Positions 54,174-61,651 of a stretch of DNA of 64,000 nt are shown in pieces. Within the stretch, counting starts at the first letter, position 1, and every line of letters starts with the position of its first letter. Source of the stretch: Myxococcales bacterium (GTDB lineage: Bacteria; Myxococcota; Polyangia; Nannocystales; Nannocystaceae); contig JAEUJW010000075.1 of the NCBI GenBank assembly GCA_016793465.1, forward strand, positions 62,001 through 126,000. Reading direction: 5' to 3'. Below the pieces are notes generated by a model. That model was given only the letters and a program-made list of their open reading frames with translations. It was not told the origin of the DNA and did not search any database. A program made the translations under genes and the position numbers.

Positions 54174-55115
54174 TTAGCAGAATCGTGGGCGGCGAGGTGC
54201 GGTAATTCCCGTGATCGGCATTACGCCGGATACCGCGGGCGCCTCGCCGCTCAGCCGCTCCGCGTGGCGGATGCCGCTCTGCAGCGAGTCGAGCGTCACC
54301 AGCCCGTCGAGGTCGACTCCGAGGTCGATCAGCGCCCGCGCGACGTCCGGCCGGATGCCCGTCACGATCGCCGCGGCCCCGAGCAGACGGACCGCGCTCG
54401 CGGCCCGCAGCAGCCCGCTCGCCGCCGCCGCGTCGAGGTCCTGCACGCCGGTGAGGTCGAGGATCGTCGCCCGCGCCCGCCGCTCCGCCACGCCCGCGAG
54501 CAGGCGCTCGAGCAGCGCCGCCGCGCGCGCGGGGTCGAGGCGCCCGACGATCGGGACCACCAGCACGCCGTCGCCGAGCGGGATCAGGGGCGTCGACAGC
54601 TCGCCGATCGTCACCGCCTGGGCCTCGATCACCTGGGCCTGGAGCTGCGCGCGCTCGGACTCGGCGAGCCGCAGCGCCCGCTCCCGGGCGAGCTGCTCGC
54701 CGATCGTGTGGGAGAACGCCACCAGCGCCCCGGCGCCGTCCAGCTCGACGCCGTGCACGCTGACCTCGACGTCGAGCAGCCGCCCGTCGCGGTGGCGATG
54801 CAGCGTCGTGAAGCGCCGGCTCCCCTCCGCGAGGATCGCCCGGATCGTCTCGACCACCCGCGACGCCACGTTCGGGTCGATCTCGGCGATGTTCTTGCCC
54901 AGCACCTCGTCGCGCGTGTGCCCGAGGTACCCCGCGAAGGCCTCGTTGCAGTCGACGATCCGACCGTCGAGCGCGATCACGTGGAACCCCTCGAGCGCCG
55001 CCCGCAGCACCTGACGCGTCCACCGCGACTGCCGCTCGAGCTCCGCGGTCAAGCGCGCGACCTCCCGCCCTAGCGCCGCCTCTCGCGTCTCCGCGGCCTC
55101 CGCATCGCCGGTCAC
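54174..55115 (-). CDS. PAS-STAS protein, RsbR-like paralogue lacking the conserved Thr pair
   Basis: A 313-residue paralogue of the protein at 19016: coiled coil, PAS domain (about 40-155; FHVIALDGRIVDCNEAFAGYLGHTRDEVLG), and STAS domain (about 175-285; IGELSTPLIPLGDGVLVVPIVG, ILDLTGVQDLDAAAASGLLRAA, GIRPDVARALIDLG). Where the paralogue has VVDT and VAQT, this protein has DLDA and VARA, so both Thr positions are lost. It may be a non-phosphorylatable stressosome subunit. GTG 55115 lies 6 nt after TAGGCT, exactly as in the paralogue. Confidence 0.88.
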   Translation of the reverse strand: MTGDAEAAETREAALGREVARLTAELERQSRWTRQVLRAALEGFHVIALDGRIVDCNEAFAGYLGHTRDEVLGKNIAEIDPNVASRVVETIRAILAEGSRRFTTLHRHRDGRLLDVEVSVHGVELDGAGALVAFSHTIGEQLARERALRLAESERAQLQAQVIEAQAVTIGELSTPLIPLGDGVLVVPIVGRLDPARAAALLERLLAGVAERRARATILDLTGVQDLDAAAASGLLRAASAVRLLGAAAIVTGIRPDVARALIDLGVDLDGLVTLDSLQSGIRHAERLSGEAPAVSGVMPITGITAPRRPRFC

Positions 55116-55121
55116 GACGCC

Positions 55122-55127
55122 AGCCTA
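55122..55127 (-). promoter_or_regulatory. -10 hexamer (TAGGCT) for leaderless PAS-STAS paralogue
   Basis: TAGGCT followed by exactly 6 nt and GTG 55115, within GGATAGGCTG, identical to the element before the gene at 19016. Confidence 0.5.
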
Positions 55128-55288
55128 TCCGTTACCGCCCGTCCCGGGAGCAGTCACCAGCCGCGGTCCCCCGACGGACGCCGCGCACGCCGACCGACGA
55201 GACGTCGCGGCAGTCCCACGCGCCGCCGCGCACCTCTTGCGAGGCGCAAACCGCTTGCCATTCGCCGCGCGTCCCGCTCCGATGGGCC

Positions 55289-56122
55289 ATGCGCCTGCGT
55301 CCTTCCAGCCTGCTGTTCGTCCTCTCCGCCTGCGGCCCCGGCACGGGGGACTCGCGCGGCGACACCGGGGTGGCGACGGCCACCACGACCGCCGCGTCCG
55401 CCGACACGACCGCGACCGCGACGACGTCCGCGTCCACGCCGACGACCGGCATCGCCAGCGCCGCGAGCTCGGAGGGCGACGGCGACGCGACAGCCGTCGC
55501 CGCCTCGACCGGCGGCAGCACCGGCGCGAGCACCGGCGGCGACGACACGTCGACCACGCTCGCGACCACCGGCGCGGTCGATCCGGTCACGACGACCGGC
55601 ATGAAGCTCGACCTCCCGCCGGAGCAGCCGATCCCCGTGCACGAGATCCCCGGCCTGAAGTCGATCACCTTCTACGAGACCACCGGCATGGTCACCGAGT
55701 ACACCTTCCTGGTCGACGGCCCCGAGTTGAACACCCCGCTCGCCGACCCGCTGAGCACCGAGAACAGGGACATACAGGGCACCAGCGTCGAGTTCTACGA
55801 CGTGTACTACTCCGACGTCGACGGCAACTTCGACATGAACGGCAGCTACCTGACCATCGCCGGCTCGTTCGGCGCCAAGCTGCCCGCCGGCGGCGGCCTC
55901 AACCTCGCGGAGATCAGCCTCAACTACGACGACGACTCGGTCGAGTACGGCAGCTTCCTCGCCAGCTTCCTCGGGCTCGGCGACAACTATGTGCCCGGGT
56001 CCGAGCCCAACGCGATCGACGGCGACCTCATGACCCACACGACCATGGGCAACAACGTCGACGAGCCGGGCAAGCGCCTGCGCGTGACGCTCGGCTTCAA
56101 GTCGTCGCTCATGCCGGGGTGA
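55289..56122 (+). CDS. Thr/Ser-rich lipoprotein of unknown function
   Basis: A 277-residue lipoprotein. Lipobox FVLSAC (about residue 15), a long low-complexity linker rich in Thr, Ala and Gly (about residues 20-100), then a C-terminal beta-rich domain of about 170 residues (EIPGLKSITFYETTGMVTEYTFLV, VEFYDVYYSDVDGNFDMNGSYLTI, KRLRVTLGFKSS), which looks like a jelly-roll or discoidin-like fold. No family identified. The upstream 173 bp show no clear promoter. Surface-exposed on the outer membrane is the likely location. Confidence 0.72.
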   Translation: MRLRPSSLLFVLSACGPGTGDSRGDTGVATATTTAASADTTATATTSASTPTTGIASAASSEGDGDATAVAASTGGSTGASTGGDDTSTTLATTGAVDPVTTTGMKLDLPPEQPIPVHEIPGLKSITFYETTGMVTEYTFLVDGPELNTPLADPLSTENRDIQGTSVEFYDVYYSDVDGNFDMNGSYLTIAGSFGAKLPAGGGLNLAEISLNYDDDSVEYGSFLASFLGLGDNYVPGSEPNAIDGDLMTHTTMGNNVDEPGKRLRVTLGFKSSLMPG

Positions 56123-56136
56123 GCGCGCGGCGGCGG

Positions 56137-56151
56137 GTGCAAGCCGTGCAC
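56137..56151. promoter_or_regulatory. GTGCA-N5-TGCAC palindrome, candidate enhancer site (1 of 3)
   Basis: GTGCA-AGCCG-TGCAC. It lies 73 bp upstream of the sigma-54 promoter at 56224. The same 15 bases recur at 59633 near another sigma-54 promoter, and a related palindrome lies at 56959. Confidence 0.45.
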
Positions 56152-56223
56152 GGGCCGGCAACTCGCGCGGACGGCGGGCGCGGCCCGGCGACGGCGGGTC
56201 CGTGAACGCCGTCTCGCCGGGGT

Positions 56224-56239
56224 TGGCACGCGGGTTGCT
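56224..56239 (+). promoter_or_regulatory. Sigma-54 (-24/-12) promoter, 11 nt before GTG 56251
   Basis: TGGCAC-GCGGG-TTGCT matches the -24/-12 consensus TGGCAC-N5-TTGCW perfectly. The -12 element ends 11 nt before the GTG start codon, which would place transcription start at or next to the codon. Confidence 0.7.
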
Positions 56240-56250
56240 CAGCGGCCGCG

Positions 56251-56934
56251 GTGGCTCGCACGCTCGCCGACTCGCCGCCATCGTCGCCCCCGCTCGTCGC
56301 CGCGGCCGGGCGGTGCGCGTGCGACCGGCCGCATCCGCGGCGGCGCATCGTGCTGACGGGCGGGCCCGGGGCCGGCAAGACGGCGATCCTCGAGCTCGTG
56401 CGGCGGTCGTTCTGCGAGCACGTGCGCGTGCTGCCCGAGGCCGCGGGCATCCTGTTCGGCGGCGGGTTCCCGCGCGGCGACTCGCCGGCGCTGCGCCGCG
56501 CGGCCCAGCGGGCCATCTTCCACACCCAGCGCGAGCTCGAGGCGGTGGCCGACGCGGGCGAGGCCCCGTTCGTGCTGTGCGACCGCGGGACCGTCGACGG
56601 CCTCGCCTACTGGCCGGGGCCGGGCGAGTTCTGGGCGGAGGTCGGGACCACGCTCGCGGCCCAGCTCGACCGCTACGACGCGGTCCTGCACGTGCGCACG
56701 CCGACGCCCGAGCACGGCTACAACAACGCGGCCAACCCGCTGCGCATCGAGTCGGCGGCCGAGGCCGCGGCGATCGACGAGCGCATCCTGGCCGCCTGGT
56801 CGGCGCACCCGCGGCGCGTGGTGATCCCCGCGGCGCCGGAGTTCCTGGCCAAGGCCCGCGACGCGCTCGTCGCCCTCGCCGCGCTGCTGCCGTGCTGCCG
56901 CGGCGACGCGGCGACGCTGGTGCGCACGGCCTGA
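56251..56934 (+). CDS. AAA-type ATPase/kinase (AAA_28, Ttd14-like)
   Basis: A 227-residue P-loop protein from GTG 56251. RIVLTGGPGAGKTAILELV is Walker A near residue 38; VLPEAAGILFGGGFPRG and FVLCDRGTVDGLAYWPG, the latter with an acidic Walker-B-like D-R, mark the AAA_28/Ttd14 family, close to nucleoside kinases. HTPTPEHGYN-type sequence (RTPTPEHGYNNAANPLRIES) is also typical. Function in bacteria is unknown; a phosphotransferase role is possible. The start codon abuts a sigma-54 promoter. Confidence 0.85.
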   Translation: MARTLADSPPSSPPLVAAAGRCACDRPHPRRRIVLTGGPGAGKTAILELVRRSFCEHVRVLPEAAGILFGGGFPRGDSPALRRAAQRAIFHTQRELEAVADAGEAPFVLCDRGTVDGLAYWPGPGEFWAEVGTTLAAQLDRYDAVLHVRTPTPEHGYNNAANPLRIESAAEAAAIDERILAAWSAHPRRVVIPAAPEFLAKARDALVALAALLPCCRGDAATLVRTA

Positions 56935-56958
56935 GCGCGGCGGGCCGTCCGCAGGACC

Positions 56959-56972
56959 TGCACCGCGGTGCA
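56959..56972. promoter_or_regulatory. TGCACCGCGGTGCA palindrome, candidate enhancer site (2 of 3)
   Basis: A perfect 14-bp palindrome carrying the same TGCAC/GTGCA half-sites and followed by AGC as at 56137. It lies 53 bp upstream of the sigma-54 promoter at 57025. Confidence 0.45.
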
Positions 56973-57024
56973 AGCGCGGCGACCGTGCCGGCGCGGCGGG
57001 CCGCCGCTCCGCGCCGCTCGGCGC

Positions 57025-57040
57025 TGGCACGTGGTTTGCT
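57025..57040 (+). promoter_or_regulatory. Sigma-54 (-24/-12) promoter, 11 nt before GTG 57052
   Basis: TGGCAC-GTGGT-TTGCT, a perfect -24/-12 match. The -12 element ends 11 nt before GTG 57052, the same distance as at 56239/56251. Confidence 0.72.
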
Positions 57041-57051
57041 GAGGGTCGGCC

Positions 57052-57465
57052 GTGTCGAAGCACCGCACCGTCCCCAGGATCGAGAGCTACATGACCACCG
57101 CGCCGCACACCATCGGCGCCGACCAGCCGATGGCCCGCGCCCACGAGCTGATGCGCGAGCACCGACTGCGCCACCTGCCCGTGCTCGCGGCCAGCCGCCT
57201 CGTCGGCATCGTCACCGACCGCGACCTCCACATGGTCGAGACCCTCGACGACGTCGACCCCCGCTCGGTGCGCGTCGAGGAGGCCATGTCGCAGGACGTC
57301 TACGCGGTCGCCCCCGACGCGCCGCTCGACGAGGTCGTGCACGACATGGCGGCCCACAAGTACGGCTCCGCGGTGGTCGTCGAGCGCGACCACGTGGTCG
57401 GCATCTTCACCACCGTCGACGCCTGCCGCGCGCTGGCCGACCTGCTGCGCGCGCGCGCCGGATGA
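57052..57465 (+). CDS. CBS-domain pair protein
   Basis: A 137-residue protein consisting of one Bateman module (two CBS motifs, about residues 10-65 and 75-133): MTTAPHTIGADQPMARAHELM, LPVLAASRLVGIVTDRDLHMVE, MSQDVYAVAPDAPLDEVVHDM and GSAVVVERDHVVGIFTTVDACRAL. Stand-alone CBS pairs sense adenosine nucleotides and are often induced under low oxygen or energy stress. GTG 57052 lies 11 nt after a sigma-54 promoter. The downstream membrane-protein gene overlaps or follows closely, so they share the transcript. Confidence 0.93.
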   Translation: MSKHRTVPRIESYMTTAPHTIGADQPMARAHELMREHRLRHLPVLAASRLVGIVTDRDLHMVETLDDVDPRSVRVEEAMSQDVYAVAPDAPLDEVVHDMAAHKYGSAVVVERDHVVGIFTTVDACRALADLLRARAG

Positions 57466-57479
57466 GCCGCGGAGGCGCC

Positions 57480-58127
57480 ATGACGACCGACCGCTCGCGC
57501 CCGCCGACCGCCGTCCGCGGGCCCGCCGCGCGGCTGCTCGGGCCGTGGATCGCCGCGACCGTGGGGGCCGAGGCGATCGGCTTCGCCGCGGCGATGGCGA
57601 TCGGCCGCGGCACCTACGCGCTGCTCGGCGCGCAGGCCTTCGGTCCGCTCGAGGAGCTCGCGCTCTCGCTGGTGGTCGGCGCCGTCGAGGGCGCGTGCCT
57701 CGGCGCGGGCCAGTGGCGCGTCCTCCGGCGCCGCGTACCCGCGGTCGGCGTCGCCGCGTGGACGACCGCGACCGCGGCCGGGGGCGCGCTCGCGTGGATG
57801 CTCGGCATGGCGGTCGGCCCGCGCCTCGAGCCCCCGGGCTCGTCGGCGGCGCTGGCGGTGCTGATGATCGGCTCGGGCCTCGTGCTCGGCGGGGTCCTCG
57901 GCGGCGCGCAGGCGCTGGCCCTGCGCGCCAGCCCGCGGCTCGCGCGGCGCTGGGTCCCGGCCAGCGCGGTCGGCTGGGCGCTCGGCCTGCTGTTCGCCTA
58001 CGCCGGCGTGGCCGTGCTGCCCGGCGACGGGCTCGGGCCCGCGGCGATCGCCGTGCTCGCGCTCGCGGGCGCCGCCATGGCCGTGCTGCCCGCGCTGGCG
58101 ACCGGCCTGGCGCTGGGGGCCGAGTAG
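57480..58127 (+). CDS. Multi-helix membrane protein
   Basis: A 215-residue Ala/Gly-rich membrane protein with about six transmembrane segments; no family recognised. GGAGG at 57471-57475 lies 4 nt before ATG 57480, which is therefore preferred; an ATG at 57462 overlapping the CBS stop by 4 nt would add six residues. It is the second gene of the sigma-54 controlled CBS unit. Its last 130 bp overlap the tail of the convergent VTT gene. Confidence 0.7.
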   Translation: MTTDRSRPPTAVRGPAARLLGPWIAATVGAEAIGFAAAMAIGRGTYALLGAQAFGPLEELALSLVVGAVEGACLGAGQWRVLRRRVPAVGVAAWTTATAAGGALAWMLGMAVGPRLEPPGSSAALAVLMIGSGLVLGGVLGGAQALALRASPRLARRWVPASAVGWALGLLFAYAGVAVLPGDGLGPAAIAVLALAGAAMAVLPALATGLALGAE

Positions 58128-58762
58128 GCGTCGAGCCGGCGGTGCAGGCGGGCGTACGCCCACGCGCCGAAGCCCGCGGCGACCAGCCCGAGGACCACGA
58201 ACGGCAGCGCCCGGCGCTCGATGAAGCTCTCGCCGAGGTAGACCGTGCCGATCGCGTAGGGCAGCTCGCCGAGCGCGACCACGGCGATGTAGCGCGGGAA
58301 GCTGTAGCGCAGCATGCCGAGCAGGTAGCCGGGGACCTCCGAGGGCGTCGCCATCTGGAACAGGGCGATCAGGCCGAACGGGGCGTCCCGCGAGATCTTG
58401 CGCTCGTAGCGGGCCAGCCGATCGGCGGCGACCCAGCCCGCCAGCGGGCGCCCGAGCCAGCGCCCGAGCGCGTAGGTGAGGGCCCCGCCGAGCAGCCAGC
58501 CGAGCCACAGCAGCGCCGCGCTGCGCGGCAGGCCCCACGCGTAGACCGCGACCGGCACCAGCACGGCGCTCGAGAAGAACGCCAGCGCGCCCGACAGCGC
58601 CGCGAACGCCACGAACAGCGCCGCGCCGAGCAGCGGGTCGGCGGCGATGGCCCGCTCGGCCAGCGCGAGCAGGCGCATCAGCGGGGCGTGCAGCGCGTCG
58701 CTGGCGACCGCCGCCACGGCCGCCGCGATCAGCAGCGCGAGCACGACGACGCGCCGCCGCAC
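57998..58762 (-). CDS. VTT-domain (TVP38/TMEM64, DedA-like) membrane protein
   Basis: A 254-residue protein from GTG 58762. After an N-terminal helix come the VTT features: FFSSAVLVPVAVYAWGLP, LLWLGWLLGGALTYALGRWLGRP, FGLIALFQMATPSEVPGYLLGML and a final helix (FVVLGLVAAGFGAWAYARLHRR). VTT proteins act as lipid scramblases/flippases for undecaprenyl or phospholipids in several bacteria. The last 40 residues are an Ala/Ser/Pro-rich tail overlapping the convergent gene. Start follows the cytochrome stop by 2 bp, so both are one transcript from the sigma-54 promoter at 59574. Confidence 0.85.
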   Translation of the reverse strand: MRRRVVVLALLIAAAVAAVASDALHAPLMRLLALAERAIAADPLLGAALFVAFAALSGALAFFSSAVLVPVAVYAWGLPRSAALLWLGWLLGGALTYALGRWLGRPLAGWVAADRLARYERKISRDAPFGLIALFQMATPSEVPGYLLGMLRYSFPRYIAVVALGELPYAIGTVYLGESFIERRALPFVVLGLVAAGFGAWAYARLHRRLDAYSAPSARPVASAGSTAMAAPASASTAIAAGPSPSPGSTATPA

Positions 58763-58764
58763 CG

Positions 58765-59562
58765 CTACTCGGCCTCCGCGCGGCGCGTCGAGTCGGCGAT
58801 GTAGGGGGTCCGGCTCGCCACCAGGCCGCGGTGACAGGCCGCGCAGGTGGTCAGCAGCTCGCCGTAGAGGGCCGCGCGCGCGGGCCAGGCGGCGCTGGTC
58901 CGGGCGCGCCCGCCGAGCTCGTGGACCCGCGTCGCCAGCGCGTCGAACTGCGCGGGGTCGTTGACCTCCGCCGGCAGGGCGGACGAGCGCAGCGGCGCCC
59001 CGGCCAGCGCCTCGGCCCCCGCGCGCCACGCCGGGTCGCCGCGGGTCAGCAGCGCGTCGCGCAGGCGATCGGCGGCCCACTGGTGGCGCAGCATGGTCGA
59101 CGGCGCCTCGGGGTCGGACGGCGGCAGGCCGGCGGCCACGAGCTCGGGCCCGAGGCCGACGGCCGCGTGACACTCGCCGCAGTTGTCGACCAGGCCGGCG
59201 GCCGCCCGGGCCGCGTCCTCGAGGCTGCGGGCGGCGAGGGCGGCCTCCGCGAGCCGCAGGTTGCCGGCCACGTGGGGCCGCCACGACTCGGGGTACGGGT
59301 CGGTGCGCTCGACCAGGCGACGCGCCGGCGAGCGCACGCCGTACAGGTCGCCGGCGATCACGGCCTCCTCGATCGCGCGCACGTCGGCGAAGTGGTGGGC
59401 CATGCGCCCCGCGGTCCCCGGCGGCGGGTCGTGGGAGATCCGCGGCCCGTCCGCGACGCCCGCGACCTGCTCGCGGGTGAGTTCGAACGACTGGGGCGTG
59501 CACGCCGCGGCGAGCAGCAGGCACGCGAACGAGGCGCCGGGGCGGAGCGATGGGTCGGACAC
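58765..59562 (-). CDS. Dihaem cytochrome c lipoprotein
   Basis: A 265-residue exported cytochrome. The signal ends in the lipobox LLLAAC-like ACLLLAAAC (Cys about residue 21). Two haem-binding CxxCH sites are present, CGECH in the middle (VDNCGECHAAVG) and CAACH near the end (LLTTCAACHRG). Conserved spacing between two similar helical halves suggests duplicated single-haem domains. A periplasmic electron carrier or sensor is likely. GTG 59562 is preferred to a TTG at 59574 because the latter overlaps the sigma-54 -12 element; with GTG the promoter-to-codon distance is 11 nt, as for the two other units. Confidence 0.88.
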   Translation of the reverse strand: MSDPSLRPGASFACLLLAAACTPQSFELTREQVAGVADGPRISHDPPPGTAGRMAHHFADVRAIEEAVIAGDLYGVRSPARRLVERTDPYPESWRPHVAGNLRLAEAALAARSLEDAARAAAGLVDNCGECHAAVGLGPELVAAGLPPSDPEAPSTMLRHQWAADRLRDALLTRGDPAWRAGAEALAGAPLRSSALPAEVNDPAQFDALATRVHELGGRARTSAAWPARAALYGELLTTCAACHRGLVASRTPYIADSTRRAEAE

Positions 59563-59573
59563 GCGGCTCCCCA

Positions 59574-59589
59574 AGCAAGCGGCGGGCCA
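59574..59589 (-). promoter_or_regulatory. Sigma-54 (-24/-12) promoter, 11 nt before GTG 59562
   Basis: On the minus strand TGGCCC-GCCGC-TTGCT, one mismatch to TGGCAC-N5-TTGCW. The -12 element ends 11 nt before GTG 59562. Third promoter of identical geometry within 3.4 kb. Confidence 0.6.
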
Positions 59590-59632
59590 GCGCTCCGGCG
59601 ACGCGGCCGCGTGCGCGCGCGGACCGGCGCGC

Positions 59633-59647
59633 GTGCAAGCCGTGCAC
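59633..59647. promoter_or_regulatory. GTGCA-N5-TGCAC palindrome, candidate enhancer site (3 of 3)
   Basis: GTGCA-AGCCG-TGCAC, identical to 56137-56151. It lies 43 bp upstream of the minus-strand sigma-54 promoter at 59574-59589 and between divergent genes. Confidence 0.45.
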
Positions 59648-59714
59648 GCCGCGCCGCGGCTTGCGGCCCGCTGTCGTGGCGCGCCGGGATCGTGGCATCG
59701 TCGCCACGCGGACC

Positions 59715-60755
<1,041 letters not shown>

Positions 60756-60846
60756 GCCCTGAGGCGGCGAGGGGGTCGGCAGCGACGTTTCGGATCACGC
60801 CAATTTCGGCTGCTACCTCACCGACTGCTGACGAATCGAGGCGACC

Positions 60847-61386
60847 GTGAACAAGCTCGAGCGAAGGCACCCCGCTCCGACCGGCCTGCAGCGGTCGCTC
60901 CGTGACACTCGCCAGACCCTCGGCGTGCTGCCGACGTGGTGGTTCTGGAACGACTGGGATCGACAGCGGCTGCTGATGCCGCTCACGCTGCTGACGGCGG
61001 CGGCGCTCGGGCTGCTGTCCGTCGCGGCCGCGGTCGCCGGGATCTCGGCCTGGTGGGCGGTGATCTGCAGCTTCGTGGGTCCGTACGTGCTCATGGGTCT
61101 GGTCGAGCGGCGCATTCGTGCCGGGCTCGGCCGCCAGGACGGCGAGGCCGCGGCGATCCCCGGCGAGTCGTCGCGGCGCCCCGGCAGTGTCCGCGTGGCG
61201 GCGCTCCTGGGGGCGCTGCTCAGCGCGGCGATCCTCGCCGGCGTCGGCGGTGCCCCGCTCGCCGTGACGATCGGGCTCGTCCTCCTCGGCATCGCTTGCC
61301 TCGGGTGGCTGCTCGCGCCCACGGTCCGGGCCCGGGTCCGCCGCCTGCAGGCGAACGCGACGCGAGCCCTGCCGGACGAGCGGTGA
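60847..61386 (+). CDS. Membrane protein of unknown function
   Basis: A 179-residue protein with a basic N-terminus rich in Trp (LPTWWFWNDWDRQR), four hydrophobic segments (about 40-62, 66-88, 117-137 and 140-158) and a basic C-terminal tail. No family recognised. GTG 60847; the stop codon overlaps a GTG that begins the following small gene (GTGA), suggesting translational coupling. Confidence 0.65.
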   Translation: MNKLERRHPAPTGLQRSLRDTRQTLGVLPTWWFWNDWDRQRLLMPLTLLTAAALGLLSVAAAVAGISAWWAVICSFVGPYVLMGLVERRIRAGLGRQDGEAAAIPGESSRRPGSVRVAALLGALLSAAILAGVGGAPLAVTIGLVLLGIACLGWLLAPTVRARVRRLQANATRALPDER

Positions 61387-61629
61387 CTCGGCCCGGGGGC
61401 GCCGTCGCTGGCGACAGCGAGGCGGCCGCGACGCCCCCGGGAGTTCTTCGCGGCGCGACCACCCACGCCGGACAGCGGCCACGACGGCGCCGACATCGTG
61501 CAGTGGGCCGGGCTGTCCGGCGACCACGGGTTCGTCGGCGACATCCGCCGCGACGACGAGCGCCGCCTGTCCGGCGCGGCGATCGACGCCGTCGCTCAGG
61601 CCTGCGCCGACTTCACGCCGCCGTCGTGA
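61383..61629 (+). pseudogene. Small gene with a frameshift at a C5G3 run
   Basis: GTG 61383 overlaps the preceding stop codon and opens a frame with strong G/C third-position bias (TRPGGAVAGDSEAAATP). The bias then switches to the +1 frame, which runs to TGA 61627-61629 and reads REFFAARPPTPDSGHDGAD, continuing through GFVGDIRRDDERR to DFTPPS. The switch lies at CCCCCGGG (61434-61441): one base too many there would explain it. The joined product would be about 81 residues. Either a mutation, a sequencing error in the homopolymer, or a programmed shift. Confidence 0.5.
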
Positions 61630-61651
61630 GCGCGGCCGCCGGGGACCGCCG

